Assembly: GCF_000165425.1 (NCBI RefSeq)
Contig: NW_001799610.1
Location: 197,146 to 261,145 of the forward strand
Origin: Paramecium tetraurelia
Taxonomy: Eukaryota > Ciliophora > Oligohymenophorea > Peniculida > Parameciidae
Length of the DNA: 64,000 nucleotides
Reading direction: 5' to 3'
Shown: positions 23,636 through 36,122 of the stretch, one piece after another
Position numbering within the stretch: position 1 is the stretch's first letter
Layout: the number at the start of each line of letters is the position of its first letter
Made by a program: the position numbers and the translations under genes
The notes under the pieces: model-generated
What the model was told of the DNA's origin: nothing
The model's input: only the letters and a program-made list of their open reading frames with translations
Database searches by the model: none

Positions 23636-24188
23636 ATCTGAAGAAATTAATTAGTCTGAATAGATTAATTAATCTGAAGAAATTAATTAATCTAAAGAGA
23701 TTAATTAGTCTGAAGAGATTCAATAATCTGAAGAAACTCGATAGTCCGAATAAGAGGCGTTTATTAAAATCACAAAAAATGTTAGCTAGGTGGGCCTTGA
23801 TGATGAAGGCACATTTAAATACATATTAATTTTATTGACAGGGAATAATAATCAAGAATTTTATTTTGTTAGAGGTTTAAAAAAATATGGATATCATGCT
23901 TAAAACTTTGAACACTTTTGCAATGAAGTAAAAAATAACTTGAAATGGTCAGATTTCAATTTTGATTTAGAGGAAGGAAAAATTAAATTGTAATTGGATG
24001 GACATAAATTCAAATTCAAATGTTTAGGAGGTGGTAGAATCAAACATTCATTTATTGGATAAAGTATAGAAATATATGGATACTCTTGGTTGTATGGACA
24101 ATGTGATCATAAAATTTCTTTAAATGCGATAAGAACTGTTTATCCTTACTTAGATTCAAATGTAATTACAAGAAACGATGGCTATTGA
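23601..24188 (+). CDS. PHPT1: Phosphohistidine phosphatase (PHPT1/Janus family) with repeat N terminus
   Basis: 195 aa, intronless. Residues about 57-195 form the 14-kDa phosphohistidine phosphatase fold: DDEGTFKYILILL, the catalytic His in KYGYHAQNF (about residue 99), CLGGGRIKH (about 142), IEIYGYSWLYGQCDHKIS, and the invariant end NDGY. The first 52 residues are an extra segment of near-perfect six-residue repeats based on NQSEEI, absent from animal PHPT1 (125 aa). Many repeat glutamines are TAG or TAA codons. The enzyme removes phosphate from histidine in proteins. The catalytic domain looks intact. Confidence 0.93.
23613..23757 (+). repeat. Tandem 18-bp coding repeat (NQSEEI)
   Basis: Seven to eight diverging 18-bp units of the type AATTAGTCTGAAGAGATT encode the acidic-polar hexapeptide N/T-Q-S-E-E/Q-I/T at the PHPT1 N terminus. 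Unit-to-unit differences are mostly TAA/TAG and AAT/ACT exchanges. Confidence 0.85.
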
Positions 24189-24208
24189 TAATAACAAAAA
24201 TATTTATT

Positions 24209-25806
24209 TCATTAAATAAATGGATTTATGTGTCCACCATTTGCTTAATACAAATGAGTTCCTATTCCAAATTATTTATGATTATTTAATGGTTCTATGT
24301 TTTTCTTTAAATTCCACAATTAACATGACAATGCAATCTTCAGAAAAATCACAAAGTAGCTAACCAGAATTGTTATTCTCTAAGATGTTATTAACTCAGA
24401 TTCTGATTATGGATTTTCTGATTTATTTTGATTCCACCAAACCTATTAATTAACTATAAATAATACTCCTGAATAGGCAGCCAACCAAGACACATCATAT
24501 AACAATGTCAAAATTATGAGAATTGCAAATATATTTAAATGGTTCTTCTCAAAATAATTCAGAAACACAATCAAAGAAGTGCATAATGCAATAGTAATAT
24601 TAACAAAGTCAGTTTTCACCCAACATAGATAAATACTACTAAGCACATATAAGAGAATAAAGATGGCTGTTAATTTCATATCCTTGGTAACATGATCGTA
24701 ACCATAATTAGCTTTTTACTTGAGATCGTGTCTTGCTGGATAATCAATCTCTGGATGTACTGTAGTTACACTTTCAGGTGCCTGATTCAATATTTGTAAG
24801 ACCCTACTATCACTCAATTATGGAGTTTTGTAAACTGTCAAATCTACCTTCTTATCTCCCTGATAGATTATTGGCTTAGAGAATTCATGAACAAACATCA
24901 ATTAAGGTGCATCAGGAACGATTAGTCTTTTTGGTTGCAATATTCCATTCTAAAAAGGAGAATAAAGGATCTTCAAATCACTTTCATATTGATTCTTCTC
25001 TTCCTGTTGATTCAGTATTTATTGCTGCATTACTTATTGTGCTTACTCATAGAACATTGACTAATAATAGTCCTTAAGATAATACTTCATCAAGTAATAA
25101 TTGTAGTTCCAATTGCAAACTACCACTACCCATCGAACCATGGCGATCATAAATATTGAACCATTGATTATGTTTCATTTGATCTTCCAATTCTCTTAAT
25201 CCAAAATGAACCTCTCCTATTAAATTGCTTTTATTATTTGTACTATCCAATGTTAATATTGATATATAGGTTTGTTCATTTCCAGTCTTAATGGGACTTT
25301 AAATATATACAGGATTCTTACAATACAAAGGTCTCATCCCAAATTGGATTAAGAATGTCATTGTGTGCTAAACGAGAACTCTTTTTCTCTTAATTGAAAT
25401 GCACAACAACATAAGGTTTGTTTGTGGCATTAATCAATCCCTAATGTAGATTCTTAGCTCCAATTACACGGATCTATAAAATTTGAGATCGATTCTTATT
25501 TGTTAATTTTGCCAACTCTTCTGTTTGATTCACAATAAATTGATTTGCTTTGTTGATTTTTTCATTCAATACTATGTCTGCTTATATAACAATTTCAATG
25601 AAATCTTCAATCTTAACCAGTCCTTTGAAATTGGTTGGGCAATGTTGAAATAATTCATCTGCCAATTCTCTATCAAATTATTGTTAGGCCATATTATCTA
25701 AAATACGTAAAAGAGATGTTTTTGTCACAATAAAGAACGGTTCAAATCCTTTACATTGAAAACAGGCAGTGAGATAATCTTTAGCTTATTGTTATTTATT
25801 GCTCAT
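24209..25806 (-). CDS. C2-domain protein with C-terminal membrane segments
   Basis: Three exons (introns 25297-25321 and 25061-25085, both 25 nt). N-terminal helical region (SLLRILDNMAQQQFDRELADELF, then VKIEDFIEIVIQ), then a C2 domain: LQIRVIGAKNLHQG, KPYVVVHFNQEKK, DILNPIWDETFVF, QWFNIYDRHGSM. Usual calcium-binding aspartates are only partly kept, so calcium binding is uncertain. The C-terminal third has at least four hydrophobic helices (LTAIFILLYVLSSIYLCW, ITIALCTSLIVFLNYF, NIFAILIILTLLY, ILVSYFVIFLKIAL). About 515 aa. The arrangement resembles C2 proteins anchored in the ER or plasma membrane for membrane contact or trafficking. It converges with PHPT1, 20 bp away. Confidence 0.78.
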
Positions 25807-26339
25807 TAACTGTTATTTAAAAATATTTCTTGAGTATAAAAGCAATCAATTACACTAAGCTAATACAAAAATAATATTACAAATCAATTGATCTTATCAA
25901 AAAAATAATACTAGTATTAAATATGTTGGAAAAGCATAAAAATTATATAATTAGATACAACATACATATCACAATTCAGAACTTTATTAACTATAATTTT
26001 AATAATGAGATTCATTAAGTTTATGATTATTCTATTATTAGATTCAGGATTATACACGAACTACACCATAATTTGAGCTATTGGGGTTTTTTGAATAGTC
26101 GTGGATTTAACAAACCAGACAGTAAGGATGCTCTATTACATTACTGATCGCAAATTTGCAGAGTAGAATCAATCCTATAAAATAATAATATTCAATTACT
26201 TCTCCTGAAATACTCTTTTTTCAAATAGAATTTCCTTATGAAAAGGGGATTCTTGCTGCAACTTTAGTAATATTTAGACAATTTTTATTTATCTTAATTC
26301 TACTTGAATATATATATAGATATAAAAATTAATTAAATT
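25807..26339. other. AT-rich intergenic interval
   Basis: Between the start of the C2 gene and the stop of the Myb gene on the same strand. No coding frame, RNA gene or repeat recognised. Confidence 0.45.
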
Positions 26340-28389
26340 TCATTTAGGTTCTTCTTGATTGGATTTGTTGAATTACTATTCCTATGCCTTCACGTAATAT
26401 TAAGGTTGATAATAAGATTGTTACATCCAATAGTTTTACTATAGACCTTGGGATAGATTTATAGATTAACCTATAGGTTAATATATAATCTAGGGATAGA
26501 GAATTTAAACAGGAATTTATTATTAGTATTACTATTGATTTTCGAAATCATATTGACTATTGACAAGATTAAACTAATCACCTAAAAATAGTTAAGATGT
26601 TTAAAGTGGTTAAGCCTATTATGATTAAGGTATTGATTATCTAAGCGATGATGAAATGTTTAATCTTTGTTGTTATTATTACTATTATTACATTTATGAT
26701 TGTTATACTTATTAAGCCTATTGTGCTTATTATTATTATTGCTATTACTACTATTATTACTATTATTGTTATTGATGTTATTAATGTTACAACATTTATT
26801 ATTGCTATTGAACTTAAGCTTAGGTTGAAGACCCATGAACTTTATTTATTACTTCTTACAAATACTACTAAGGAATCATAAAAATGTTGGATTGCTCAAA
26901 ATCTACAATGCCAAATTAACAATCTTCGACATCTTAGGCTGTTAGATTTGTAATGGCTTCAACTTCAAATTCTACTTAATTTGCTTGGAAATTGAGAATC
27001 ATTGAATCGTAATACTAATCAAATTACAATTAATTTGTTTCGTTTTCTAATGGATAAATTATGAATGTTACCTTATGGCTTTAAAATTTATTTGAGGAGA
27101 TTTATGGTGCAATTCTAATCCAAATCCTACTTATTCACTAATTTCTTTATTTATTGATCCAAATCAATTTTGATTTTCTCCATAGTATCAAGAAATCTTT
27201 ATTTATTGTTAGCCTCTTCGTTTTTTTATTGAATTTAATCAATTTAACTTTCCTACTTGACTTTTTATTGTTTTTCATATAATTATTCTTGTTGCATTTA
27301 TTAATCAGTAATTAATGTGCTTACTCTAATTTATTTCCCAGTACTCTCACTTAATCTATCAATAACCTAAAGTATTATCTTTAATTCCTTAGGATCTATA
27401 TCTTCATACAAATGAACTAAGTTATCAGCTTAATAGATATGATTATGCTATTATAATAAATCTACAATTTCTTATTGGATTTCTTCTTTGACTTCTGGTT
27501 ATTTATTTCTTTCTTTTTTCATAATAGTGTGATATCTATTTTTTAAGGAATTCTCAGTTCTTGTATTTTTCATAATTTTTGATATTTCTGACCACTTCTT
27601 TCCTTTTTTTAAAATCAATTACAATAAAGTTAACTCCTCCTCCTTAGTCCATGGTCCTCTAAAAAAGTATAAGTAAAATATTACTTTGATATTTGTGGAT
27701 CTAATTTATTGATCCATCTTTCTCTACATTGCTTGCCTTATCTAACAATTTGGGTTTTGCATCTCAAAGCAATTTCTTTGGCAATTTCACTCCACTTACT
27801 GTGTTTACCTTGCTTTTGATACTCCATGTAAATTTGAGCCAATGCCTCATCCTCTTCTTTGCTCCATGGGACTTAGACTAGTTTAAATTTAGATCGAGCC
27901 AACCATTTATACTTACATTAGGTTGCATTTCTGCCTACTATCAATTAAGCAATGTATCTCCAATCTTAGTCATTCTATATTTAAGTTGAAGACTTACAAG
28001 CTCCTTACAAACTTTGTTTTTCCATAGACAATATCTAATAATAATCCATGTTAAAAATTATTTCTCATTATCTTTCCATTTCTTTTTGTTCTGACGACCT
28101 TGGATTCTGCATAAATAGTACAATGAAGATTACTTGCTCATCGACTTTTGAAACATCTACTCCAAATCATCCTCAGTTGGCCACTCCATGTCAGCTGGAA
28201 AGTCTATTCTTTCCTTAGCATTGTCCGCCTCAATTTCTAGTTATGAAGTCGATCTCATAAATTCCTTGAAGTTTCTTTGCACCTGCTCCAAAGGCCAAAC
28301 TACAACTCAATCACATTTTTACTAATAAGATCTTCTTAATCTAAATTCAGACTAGCTGCAAGTGATTCTCCAGCACCATTTTCCGCCAT
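26340..28389 (-). CDS. Three-repeat Myb transcription factor with polyglutamine tail
   Basis: 647 aa from five exons (introns 28283-28314, 27975-27997, 27659-27684, 27047-27071). Three Myb/SANT repeats in order: KKWKDNEKQFLTWIII...DWRYIAQLIVGRN; PWSKEEDEALAQIY...KWSEIAKEIA...GKQCRERWINKLDP; GPWTKEEELTLLQLI...KWSEISKIM...SLKNRYHTIMKK. The tryptophan spacing and QCRERW match animal c-Myb, so it should bind DNA in the nucleus. A Gln-rich helical region follows, then over 200 C-terminal residues extremely rich in Gln, with runs of 8 and 15 glutamines encoded mostly by TAA and TAG. That tail resembles an activation domain. The total coding length is exactly in frame. Confidence 0.92.
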
Positions 28390-28739
28390 ACTTCTGAGTT
28401 CTAAAATCAGAATAATAATTACATTATAGAGTGATATCGTCTATTTTCTTCTCTTATTTCTAATTCATTTTAATTATAATATAGATATATAAATCACTTG
28501 TTATACTTTTGAGCTGCTTCTTTCCCAAGTTTCCATATTCAATCAAAATCACGGATTAATGATTATTCAAAAGAAGTGATTGATTTATGAACTTCCCATT
28601 TCCAGAATAAGAGATATGGATTCACAACCTATATCTATATTAGTGATCGTTTCGTCATTCGTCTCAACTTTATTGTATTGTGATGGTACGATCTATTGAT
28701 TATACTAGGTTTTTAATCCCTCCCTCTCAAAATAAGCCA

Positions 28740-29650
28740 ACGAAGATATTGTTTTTCACTATCTATGAAATAATTAATAAAATTTAATTACGACTTATAA
28801 AAGTTCCAGATTCGATTTAAGTCCCTGCCCTTCATTTACAACAAAGATCGATAACATAGTTATTGATATTGATTAAATTAAGTCTCTATTGAATGTTCCT
28901 ATTTTTTTCAATATAACCAATTGTTTATTCAATAGTTCTGTCAGATCTTCAATTTTATTTCAAACTTTAAGTTGTCTTTCACATCTTTTAAAAGATTTCA
29001 TCTATTATTGCTTGACCTGCATTATCAGCCTTCAAAACTGTTTTATCATTATATTTAGGTTTACATTCCAAGGTACTAAATCAAACTTTACTAAGCTTTT
29101 CTTTGAATCTTTAAATTGTTATTTCATTAATAATTTAATGATAATTTAAATTTATACTTAAAAATGGCTTATCATTTTGATCATCAATAGAATAGGAATG
29201 ATAATTTTCACTTTTACAATTGTTTTTTGTCCTTTTCTAATTTATAATTTTGGTAAAATTATTTTCATTCCCAGAATACATTTAATTAAATTTCCTTAGA
29301 GGGTCTAAAGAACAGCACACTTTTACAAATAATTTGTATCTTATTGGCCTCACCTATATGATAAACTTATTGTGTTTTAGTATCTCAAATATTTTGAATT
29401 TTTTTCAATTTATTTAAGTTCAGTTTTCCATATCACCTTTTACTATGTGAATGATTTGGAGAAGGAATTTATGTATTAAATAATATTCTATTTTTCATAA
29501 CAGAAATAAATCCTTATCTTCTCTGCATTCCAAGTTCATAAAGAAGTGGCCTTTAACTATAGAAATTGAATTTTGATCAAAATTCTCATACATACCATCA
29601 TCCTTTATTTAATCATCCATAATTTTTTACTTAGATTTGATAAGTAGATT
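28740..29650 (-). pseudogene. Probable decayed protein gene
   Basis: Successive stretches on the minus strand read like real protein (MDDQIKDDGMYENFDQNS; EANKIQIICKSVLFFRPSKE; KYNDKTVLKADNAGQAIIDEI; IEDLTELLNKQLVILKKIG; GLKSNLELLQVVIKFYQLF), but they are separated by at least five in-frame TGA codons and frame changes that no acceptable intron explains. Several TGA codons stand where Trp or Arg would fit. No family recognised. The flanks (28430-28740 on the other strand and 29650-29940) hold further protein-like fragments with stops, so the decayed region may be wider or hold more than one relic. Confidence 0.5.
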
Positions 29651-29944
29651 ATGAGAAAATATCTTATAGATCATTATCTTAAATTTAACGTAAGAATCAC
29701 GGCCAGGGACTCTTAGGTTTAATCAAAGGTGAATCTAAGGATGCCAACAAAAATCTATTAGTTAATTGAAATCTAATCATATTATATTAGTTGTTATCCA
29801 AAATTAGACCATTAGAATTAGTTTTTATTGACGATTATTTGATAAACATTAAAATAAATGATATGTTATTCTAACTTTATCTATCTTTATGCCCAATTAC
29901 AAAATTCAAATATTATTTTATTTATAACAGTTTCCAAATTGAAA

Positions 29945-31030
29945 ATGAAACAAATCATATCTAATGTTTCAGATAATTTCCTCACAGAACCTCGCTCCTC
30001 ATAATAATCATGCCATGTTATCAAATCAAAGCCTCTCATAACATATACACCTCTACAAGTAAACAAACCCCAAAATTTGATTCAATCCTTAAATGGATTA
30101 TGCAAGTACTTTAATAAAAAAGATGAGATGAAGTAGATAACTTATTTTGCTCCTAAAAGTGTTTAGAGATCCTCTGCATCTTTATCTCCAAGATAAATCA
30201 TTACAAATAGCATCTCAGATAACAGTCCTGTATTGGTCAAACAACTCCTTTGCAGCTAAAAGTATCTGAAAGAGAATCTCAATCCCAAAGAGGGAATCAG
30301 CATTACCGAATTTAAATCAGTAACTCAATTAATGTTACCTTTTTAGGATCAGAAATTAATGAAAGTTAATGATAGTAGTCATAAGAGAAGTATGGGTAGA
30401 TTCGCCAAAAATCAGAAATCCAGAAATGCTTCTGTTCAATATCATGAAGACTGGAAATCGAAATATGAGGACTTATAACAGAGCTTATGCCAACGCATTC
30501 AATAATTAGAAAATGAACTTGAGGATATGGAGAAGAATAGGAAGATCGACAGGATGCACTCTGACGAATAAACAAACTAATACATCGAACAATTACAATC
30601 TATTATTGCAGAGAAAGATCAAGTGATTTATTAAATGGATTAAAAACATTAAGAATTAGAATAGATAATTCAAAAGCAATAAGAAGAACTTGATAAATAC
30701 CAATAATAAGATAAACCTAGATATTGTGATAATCTCGAAATTAAAAGATTGTACATGGTAGATTAATAATTTCAAAAATTAAAAGGATAGCTTCCTGTAT
30801 TAGCATCTACACTTCGGAATATAGAACAAATATTGGATACATCATAAGCTTAATAAAATAATCTGTCTTTGTCTTCAGTTTCTGTGGTTGAGATGATTAA
30901 TGAAATGAACCAAGGCATTGGACTTGGTATTCAAAACTCAAATCGAAATAATGAGTTATTGTTTCGCAACATTTCTGAAAGCAAACCATTCAATTTGTCT
31001 GATATTTTATCAAGAAAAAAGCAATAATGA
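29945..31030 (+). CDS. Coiled-coil protein
   Basis: 361 aa, intronless. The first 150 residues are polar with basic, Ser-rich stretches (KRSMGRFAKNQKSRNAS). Residues about 170-260 form a strong coiled coil (LCQRIQQLENELEDMEKN; IEQLQSIIAEKDQVIYQMD; ELEQIIQKQQEELDKYQQ). The C terminus is Ser/Asn-rich and ends DILSRKKQQ. No family recognised; likely cytoskeletal or cortical. Confidence 0.72.
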
Positions 31031-31066
31031 TTTCAATTTATTTATTATATTTATATAACTACATAC

Positions 31067-31768
31067 ATGGATTAATCCCAAAATCAAAAAATTCAATTAC
31101 CAAAGTCAAATCAATATAAGCGTCAATCCACAATTGAATATCCAATCGTCTATCATTTATTAAGCACATATATGTTAACAGTTTAGCAGAATAAAAAACT
31201 TAGTATTATCAATTATTAATATAGACAAAAATGAGAAATAGATTAGATTGGTTGAAATGGGCAAGAAATTAGGGTAGAATGTAATGGAATCATTAGCATC
31301 AACTCAATTTGAAAAAATCAGGCTTAATCCAGATTAAGGAAAATATACAGATTATGTTAAATTCTTTGGCAAAGACTTTTGGTCATATATGTTTGGATAA
31401 CCAGTTTCTAAAGTTTAAATTAATAAAGCTGGCTCACATTATGATATTGAAGATAGGTATGAAGAATAGAAGAAAGGAAATAACACAATTACAAAGCTTG
31501 GTTTTTAGATGACTAGGAGAATCAGATTAAATGATAAAATGTAATATGTCATTCAATTTTTAGTTTATAAGATGAGTATTTATCACTCTGGGCAAGCTTT
31601 GTTTAAGGTTTAGTAATAGGAGGAATGAAGGCACTTACAATAGATTGCGACTCTGAAGTTGAATTTATCAATAATGAAGTAATTTCACTATATTAATTGT
31701 TTAGCCAAGTGATTTAAGGTTTACAATACAAATTAGAGATTTCCTAAGTAGCAGGAGTAACTTTTTGA
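31067..31768 (+). CDS. TRAPPC5: TRAPP complex subunit 5 (Bet3 family, Trs31)
   Basis: Core subunit of the TRAPP tethering complex that activates Rab1/Ypt1 in ER-Golgi transport. 218 aa from three exons (introns 31203-31224 and 31541-31563). The Bet3 fold shows in EMGKKLGQNVMESLAS, YVKFFGKDFWSYMFGQPVSKV (compare human GAVWKALFGKEADKL), a SHYDIEDR strand, and the C-terminal WASFVQGLVIGGMKAL helix with strand and YKLEIS end. Compared with animals it has a short insertion (about residues 130-150). It starts 36 bp after the previous gene ends. Confidence 0.85.
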
Positions 31769-32511
31769 TTTGATTATTTAAAAATAATATTATATTAATC
31801 TATTTTAATTATTTATATACATTTAAAATAGAACTCATTTAGAGATTGGAATATTTCATAAAATTAATGTTATATGTTCCAACAAATTAAGTTTCTTAAA
31901 ATTAGACTTAAAGAAGAATGTAATAGTATCCTCCTTTGTTTTGAAATAGAGTATGATTTACAAAATAAGACCCAAAATTGATAATCTAGGCTTTTATTAT
32001 AATACAATTAATCAACCTCTACTTTAAACGAATTTCCTTAGATGATTTACCAGTTACTAAGCTCAAATAATTGTATATATGAATTTAATATGAAATCAAA
32101 ATTTCAGTAAATAGTTCCTCGCTAATCCAATGTTATTATGATATTATTTTATCTCACATCACTCAATCTCAATAGATTCTTTAAGTTAATTATGGTTCTA
32201 GATGACCTGTAGAATATTTAAAATAAATATGATTATAAAAATCATTATTATAATATTATTACATCATCATCAAAATCTTTCATTGAGGAACAATTCTTTA
32301 CTTTACAAAATTTAAAGAAAGTAATTGGCAATATTATATTGCGCCTTCTAGTGCTTGAATTTAGGCAGTAGGTTTATACTATATTAGATTGACATTTATA
32401 TAAGTCATTACTTTTTATTACGAATAAAAAATGATTTATTATATTATTAAATCTTCGAAATCTTTAGTTTATTAATGGTTTTATATATTATATAAATAAT
32501 CATAGATACGA
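31769..32511. other. AT-rich intergenic interval
   Basis: Between two converging genes. Short protein-like pieces occur but none has a start and a sustained frame. Nothing else recognised. Confidence 0.4.
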
Positions 32512-32727
32512 TCATAAAGTAAAGTTTTTCTCCTCATAGTGTTCTAGTGTGACGTGTCCTTTTCCTAGACAATCCAAACATTAATCTCTTTCTCTTTTTT
32601 GGGTAGGCGATAAATCTTGATCTAAATATTTTCTTGAGAATTTGGGTACAACATACCCAGCCCCTTTACAATGATAACATTCCTGTAAAGTAGTGATAGC
32701 TTCTTCTTTCATTTCAATATTTCCCAT
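32512..32727 (-). CDS. Mini zinc-ribbon protein (DnaJ-type CXXCXGXG motifs)
   Basis: 71 aa, single exon. Two cysteine pairs in DnaJ-like context: CYHCKGAGY near residue 17 and CLDCLGKGH near residue 53, separated by VVPKFSRKYLDQDLSPTQKR. This is half of the four-motif DnaJ zinc domain, so one zinc site is plausible. No J-domain is present. Similar stand-alone zinc-finger mini proteins occur in plants and algae; the role here is unknown. Confidence 0.65.
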
Positions 32728-33051
32728 ATTTCTAGTGAATTCTTCGATTATTTAATTACTCTTTTATGGAATCCGAGTTGACACATTATAATATTGAAAA
32801 AATACGTATTATATTATAAAATCAATATAAATAATACTTATTATAGGTATTTATTATTGGAGATGCTTAAAATTTGAGTTGTGTGCACTTCATAATTTAA
32901 AAATTCACTGTTTGAACCTAGATTTCTAAATAATCAATATCATGATTTATGAGTACTCAATTTAATCTAGGAGTGTTATTAGTGGGGATTTAGAAGTAAA
33001 GCCATTTTTATTTTGTCTAATTATTGCTTTTAGCAATTAATTTTAAAATTA
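32728..33051. other. Short divergent upstream region
   Basis: About 320 bp between divergent genes. AT-rich, no coding frame, probably promoter sequence for both. Confidence 0.4.
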
Positions 33052-35895
33052 ATGAAATAATCCTAAGTTAACAAATTTTTCACAAATTTAGCAGGATGCC
33101 AATTAATTTCTAATGTGGGTACTCCAACAACAACTGCCCCCAGTAAACACAATAAAAATGCAAGCTCCACAATTTCCAATGGAAATAAATATTTAGTTTA
33201 CTCCAAACGTACATCTCGTCTCCATTTAGAGTCAACCAAAAAGCTCCCTGTTTTAACAACTGTTATGAAGACAGAAACTCAGGAAACTCCGAAAACTGCA
33301 ACCATTAAAATGAGGAAGGCAAGTGGAAATTCAGGAGACTTTCGCATTATACATTAACATTAAAGAAATAAAACTGAGACTCTCACCCTTTCTAATAACA
33401 TTAATATCTCTAAATTGGACTCTCCTAAAGAAAACTTTGAAGAAGTAGAGTAACTATATGTATAACAAAATATTTAACATACAGCCACAATTCCAACATA
33501 AATAGCCCATGCTGTTGAGATTCTTTAATCAGCTTTGACATCAACCAGAAGTGAAATAATCACTAAATAAGCATTACCAAAAGTTAATCCCGTATAAGTA
33601 TTGGGAGAGACATATGAATTCACAAAGATTCCAAAAATAAGCTCTAAAATAAAAAGAACAGAGATTAATTAGTAAATTACAGAAATTGAATCCTTAAATG
33701 AAAAAAGTTGTCATCTAATGAGGAAATTAAGATAATTGTTACACACTCATAGAGAGAAGGAAAAGTTATTGGAGTTAGAAATCAAAAAGAAGAAGGAATC
33801 TTTGATTGATAGATAATTTTCAAAAACACTAAGTAATATGCCAGATGAAAAAACACCCAAAGCCATTGAATCTAAATTCAATTTCAAATTAAGCACAATT
33901 ACCAAGAAGCAAACCAGAATTCATCCCAATTACAGTATTTATGATAACGAATCAATGCTTCCAATAAAAACCATTATTGATGCTTTGAAAGAAAAGAAGG
34001 ATGAAAAATAAGAGAAAGTATAGATTATCTAACAAATTTAAAAAAAAAACATCAAAGTAACAGTTGCTTTTGAAGAAAATGAAAAGGAAATTGAATTTTA
34101 AATGCCTGATTATATTGGTGATTTTCAGTAGAGTTAAATTTAATCAACAGAAATAAAGGATAATAAACAATCAAATATCTATTCATTGGTCAGCAAATCT
34201 ATGTTATAGAAGTAAATATCTTAAGATATATGTAGCAAATTTGCTTTGAGATTAGTGAAGAAATTCGGAGACAAAGTCATAAAAACCTAAAAGGATAATG
34301 ATGCCATTGAAAATTTTAACTCATTCAAAGCTTCTTAATTTACGAGATATTACTTACAGAACCATATTTAAAAGTGCTTAGAAATTAAATATGAGCCTCA
34401 GTAAGAGAATGAGGAGATTTCAACTTGTCAAAAATAGAGTTTCTTGAATAAAAATTATTATTCTGAAACAATGCAAGAGATCCAAAGCAAAAATATGTTG
34501 TAAATCACTTAATAGCATGTAACTATTTGTACAATTTAAGAAAGATTAATATAAATCATAATGTGAAGTCTAGACCTTATTTTATACTATTGGGTAGCAT
34601 TAGGAAGGACATCTAAGTGATAATAGTATCCTAAGTCCAAATGTTTCTCAATTAGACACCAGTGATATAGAAATGCAAACGCAATTCAAAATCAATTACA
34701 TCTATTACATGTTAAATTTAATATCTCCAAATGATATAAAACAACAGAAATTGAGAGTTATTGTTAACACAATCGATGATGAAACCAAAAATTAACTTCT
34801 ACATTAGGATCTCTTGAGATTCCCACAAATAATCAAGACTTTGGAAAAAAAAATAAAAAATGACCCAGAAAATAATTGTATTTTATTTATAATTAAATAG
34901 AGAGTTATAAATTCTTAATGATTTAGAGACAGAATTATTAACAACAGATTTAACTATTTTGCAAACCTAATTTTCCATTAAATACAATTACATCTTAACA
35001 GGGTAATTTGAAGATTTTCTACATCATTAAGTGACTCAAATGGAAAAGATTTATGTTGAATATTGTAAAACTCAAATTGATCTAGATTCAGCAAAAATCA
35101 CTGATAGATAATTTACTAATTTAAACATACCCTAAAATTCAAGAAGCAGACTTGCTTCTCCAATAGGATCTGTATCATATATTTTTTATATCAGAACGAA
35201 TCAAAATTGACTAGAAAAGAGATCAATCCATTATTAGCCAAAGGAATGATGTTAAAAAAGAATTAGAAATCAAAGAATTTATTGGCTACTCAGAAATTTG
35301 CTTCTTCTCAAAATATTATCTACAAAAGTTCTCGTAATTTGTAAGCCTTGTTGCATGCAAACACAAATTCAAATCATAACATCTAATAATTTTAGAGTTC
35401 TCATCAAGTTCGAACCTTTTAAAAAGAGTCAGAATAATAAACCAAATCCAAAAGTTCTCAACAACATATTTCAATCAAGTCCAATTTGATCACTCAACAA
35501 TCAATGGATCCCTCGTCTTTGCTATTCAGAAGTATGCTATTACATGAGAGCCAACAAAATGATAAATCTAACATTGATAGAGCTTTCTCCTTAATAGAAG
35601 ATCATCGGTTACAAGATCTTAAAGACCTAATAAATCATGATTAGAATATCAACTTAAATACTCAAGATTACAATGGGAATACTTTTTTGATACAAGCAGC
35701 ACGGACAGGAGCCTTTGAAATAATTCAGTACTTACTTCGCAAAGGTGCAGAGATTACTATTAAAAATGTAAGATATTGTTTAAAAAATAGAATGATGGAT
35801 TAAATGCTATCCAAATAGCAATTATTCATTTGTAATTTGAGGCAGCAGACGAAATTAACAGATTTAGTAGATCGAATTCTTTCATATCCCATTGA
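33052..35895 (+). CDS. Long scaffold-like protein with C-terminal ankyrin repeats
   Basis: 916 aa from five exons (introns 34519-34540, 34878-34902, 35172-35194, 35768-35790); spliced length is exactly in frame. The intron at 34878 most likely uses the acceptor TAGAG, since only that keeps the frame. The first 800 residues are polar, Ser/Thr/Lys/Gln-rich, with short coiled-coil stretches (SCHLMRKLRQLLHTHREKEKLLELE). The end carries one to two ankyrin units: QDLKDLINHDQNINLNTQD, YNGNTFLIQAARTGAFEIIQ, YLLRKGAEITIKNNDGLNAIQ. Probably a protein-binding scaffold. No kinase or channel domain. The start ATG is the first in frame after a TGA. Confidence 0.8.
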
Positions 35896-36122
35896 TTATA
35901 ACTTCAGATTTTTTTTCAATCCATTACTATATAAAATCTAATATAATTATATAATCTATTCTCCAAATAATATTATTATAAAATAACACTTAAATGCATG
36001 GCTACCTTAATAGTTTATTAACAAATTGGTTAACCTTTATGTTAGCTTATTATTATGTATTTCCTAAGAGTGTTAAACTTTGAATATAAATTGTTTAATT
36101 TACTTATTAATTATTATTATTA

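Noticed and set aside
26648-26881. Open frame rich in Ile, Val and Thr on the + strand
   Set aside because: It is the complement of the CAA/TAA/TAG polyglutamine tail of the Myb gene.
28889-29149. 86-codon + strand open frame (MNVPIFFNITNCLF...)
   Set aside because: Antisense of the protein-like minus-strand relic; composition is that of a reverse complement.
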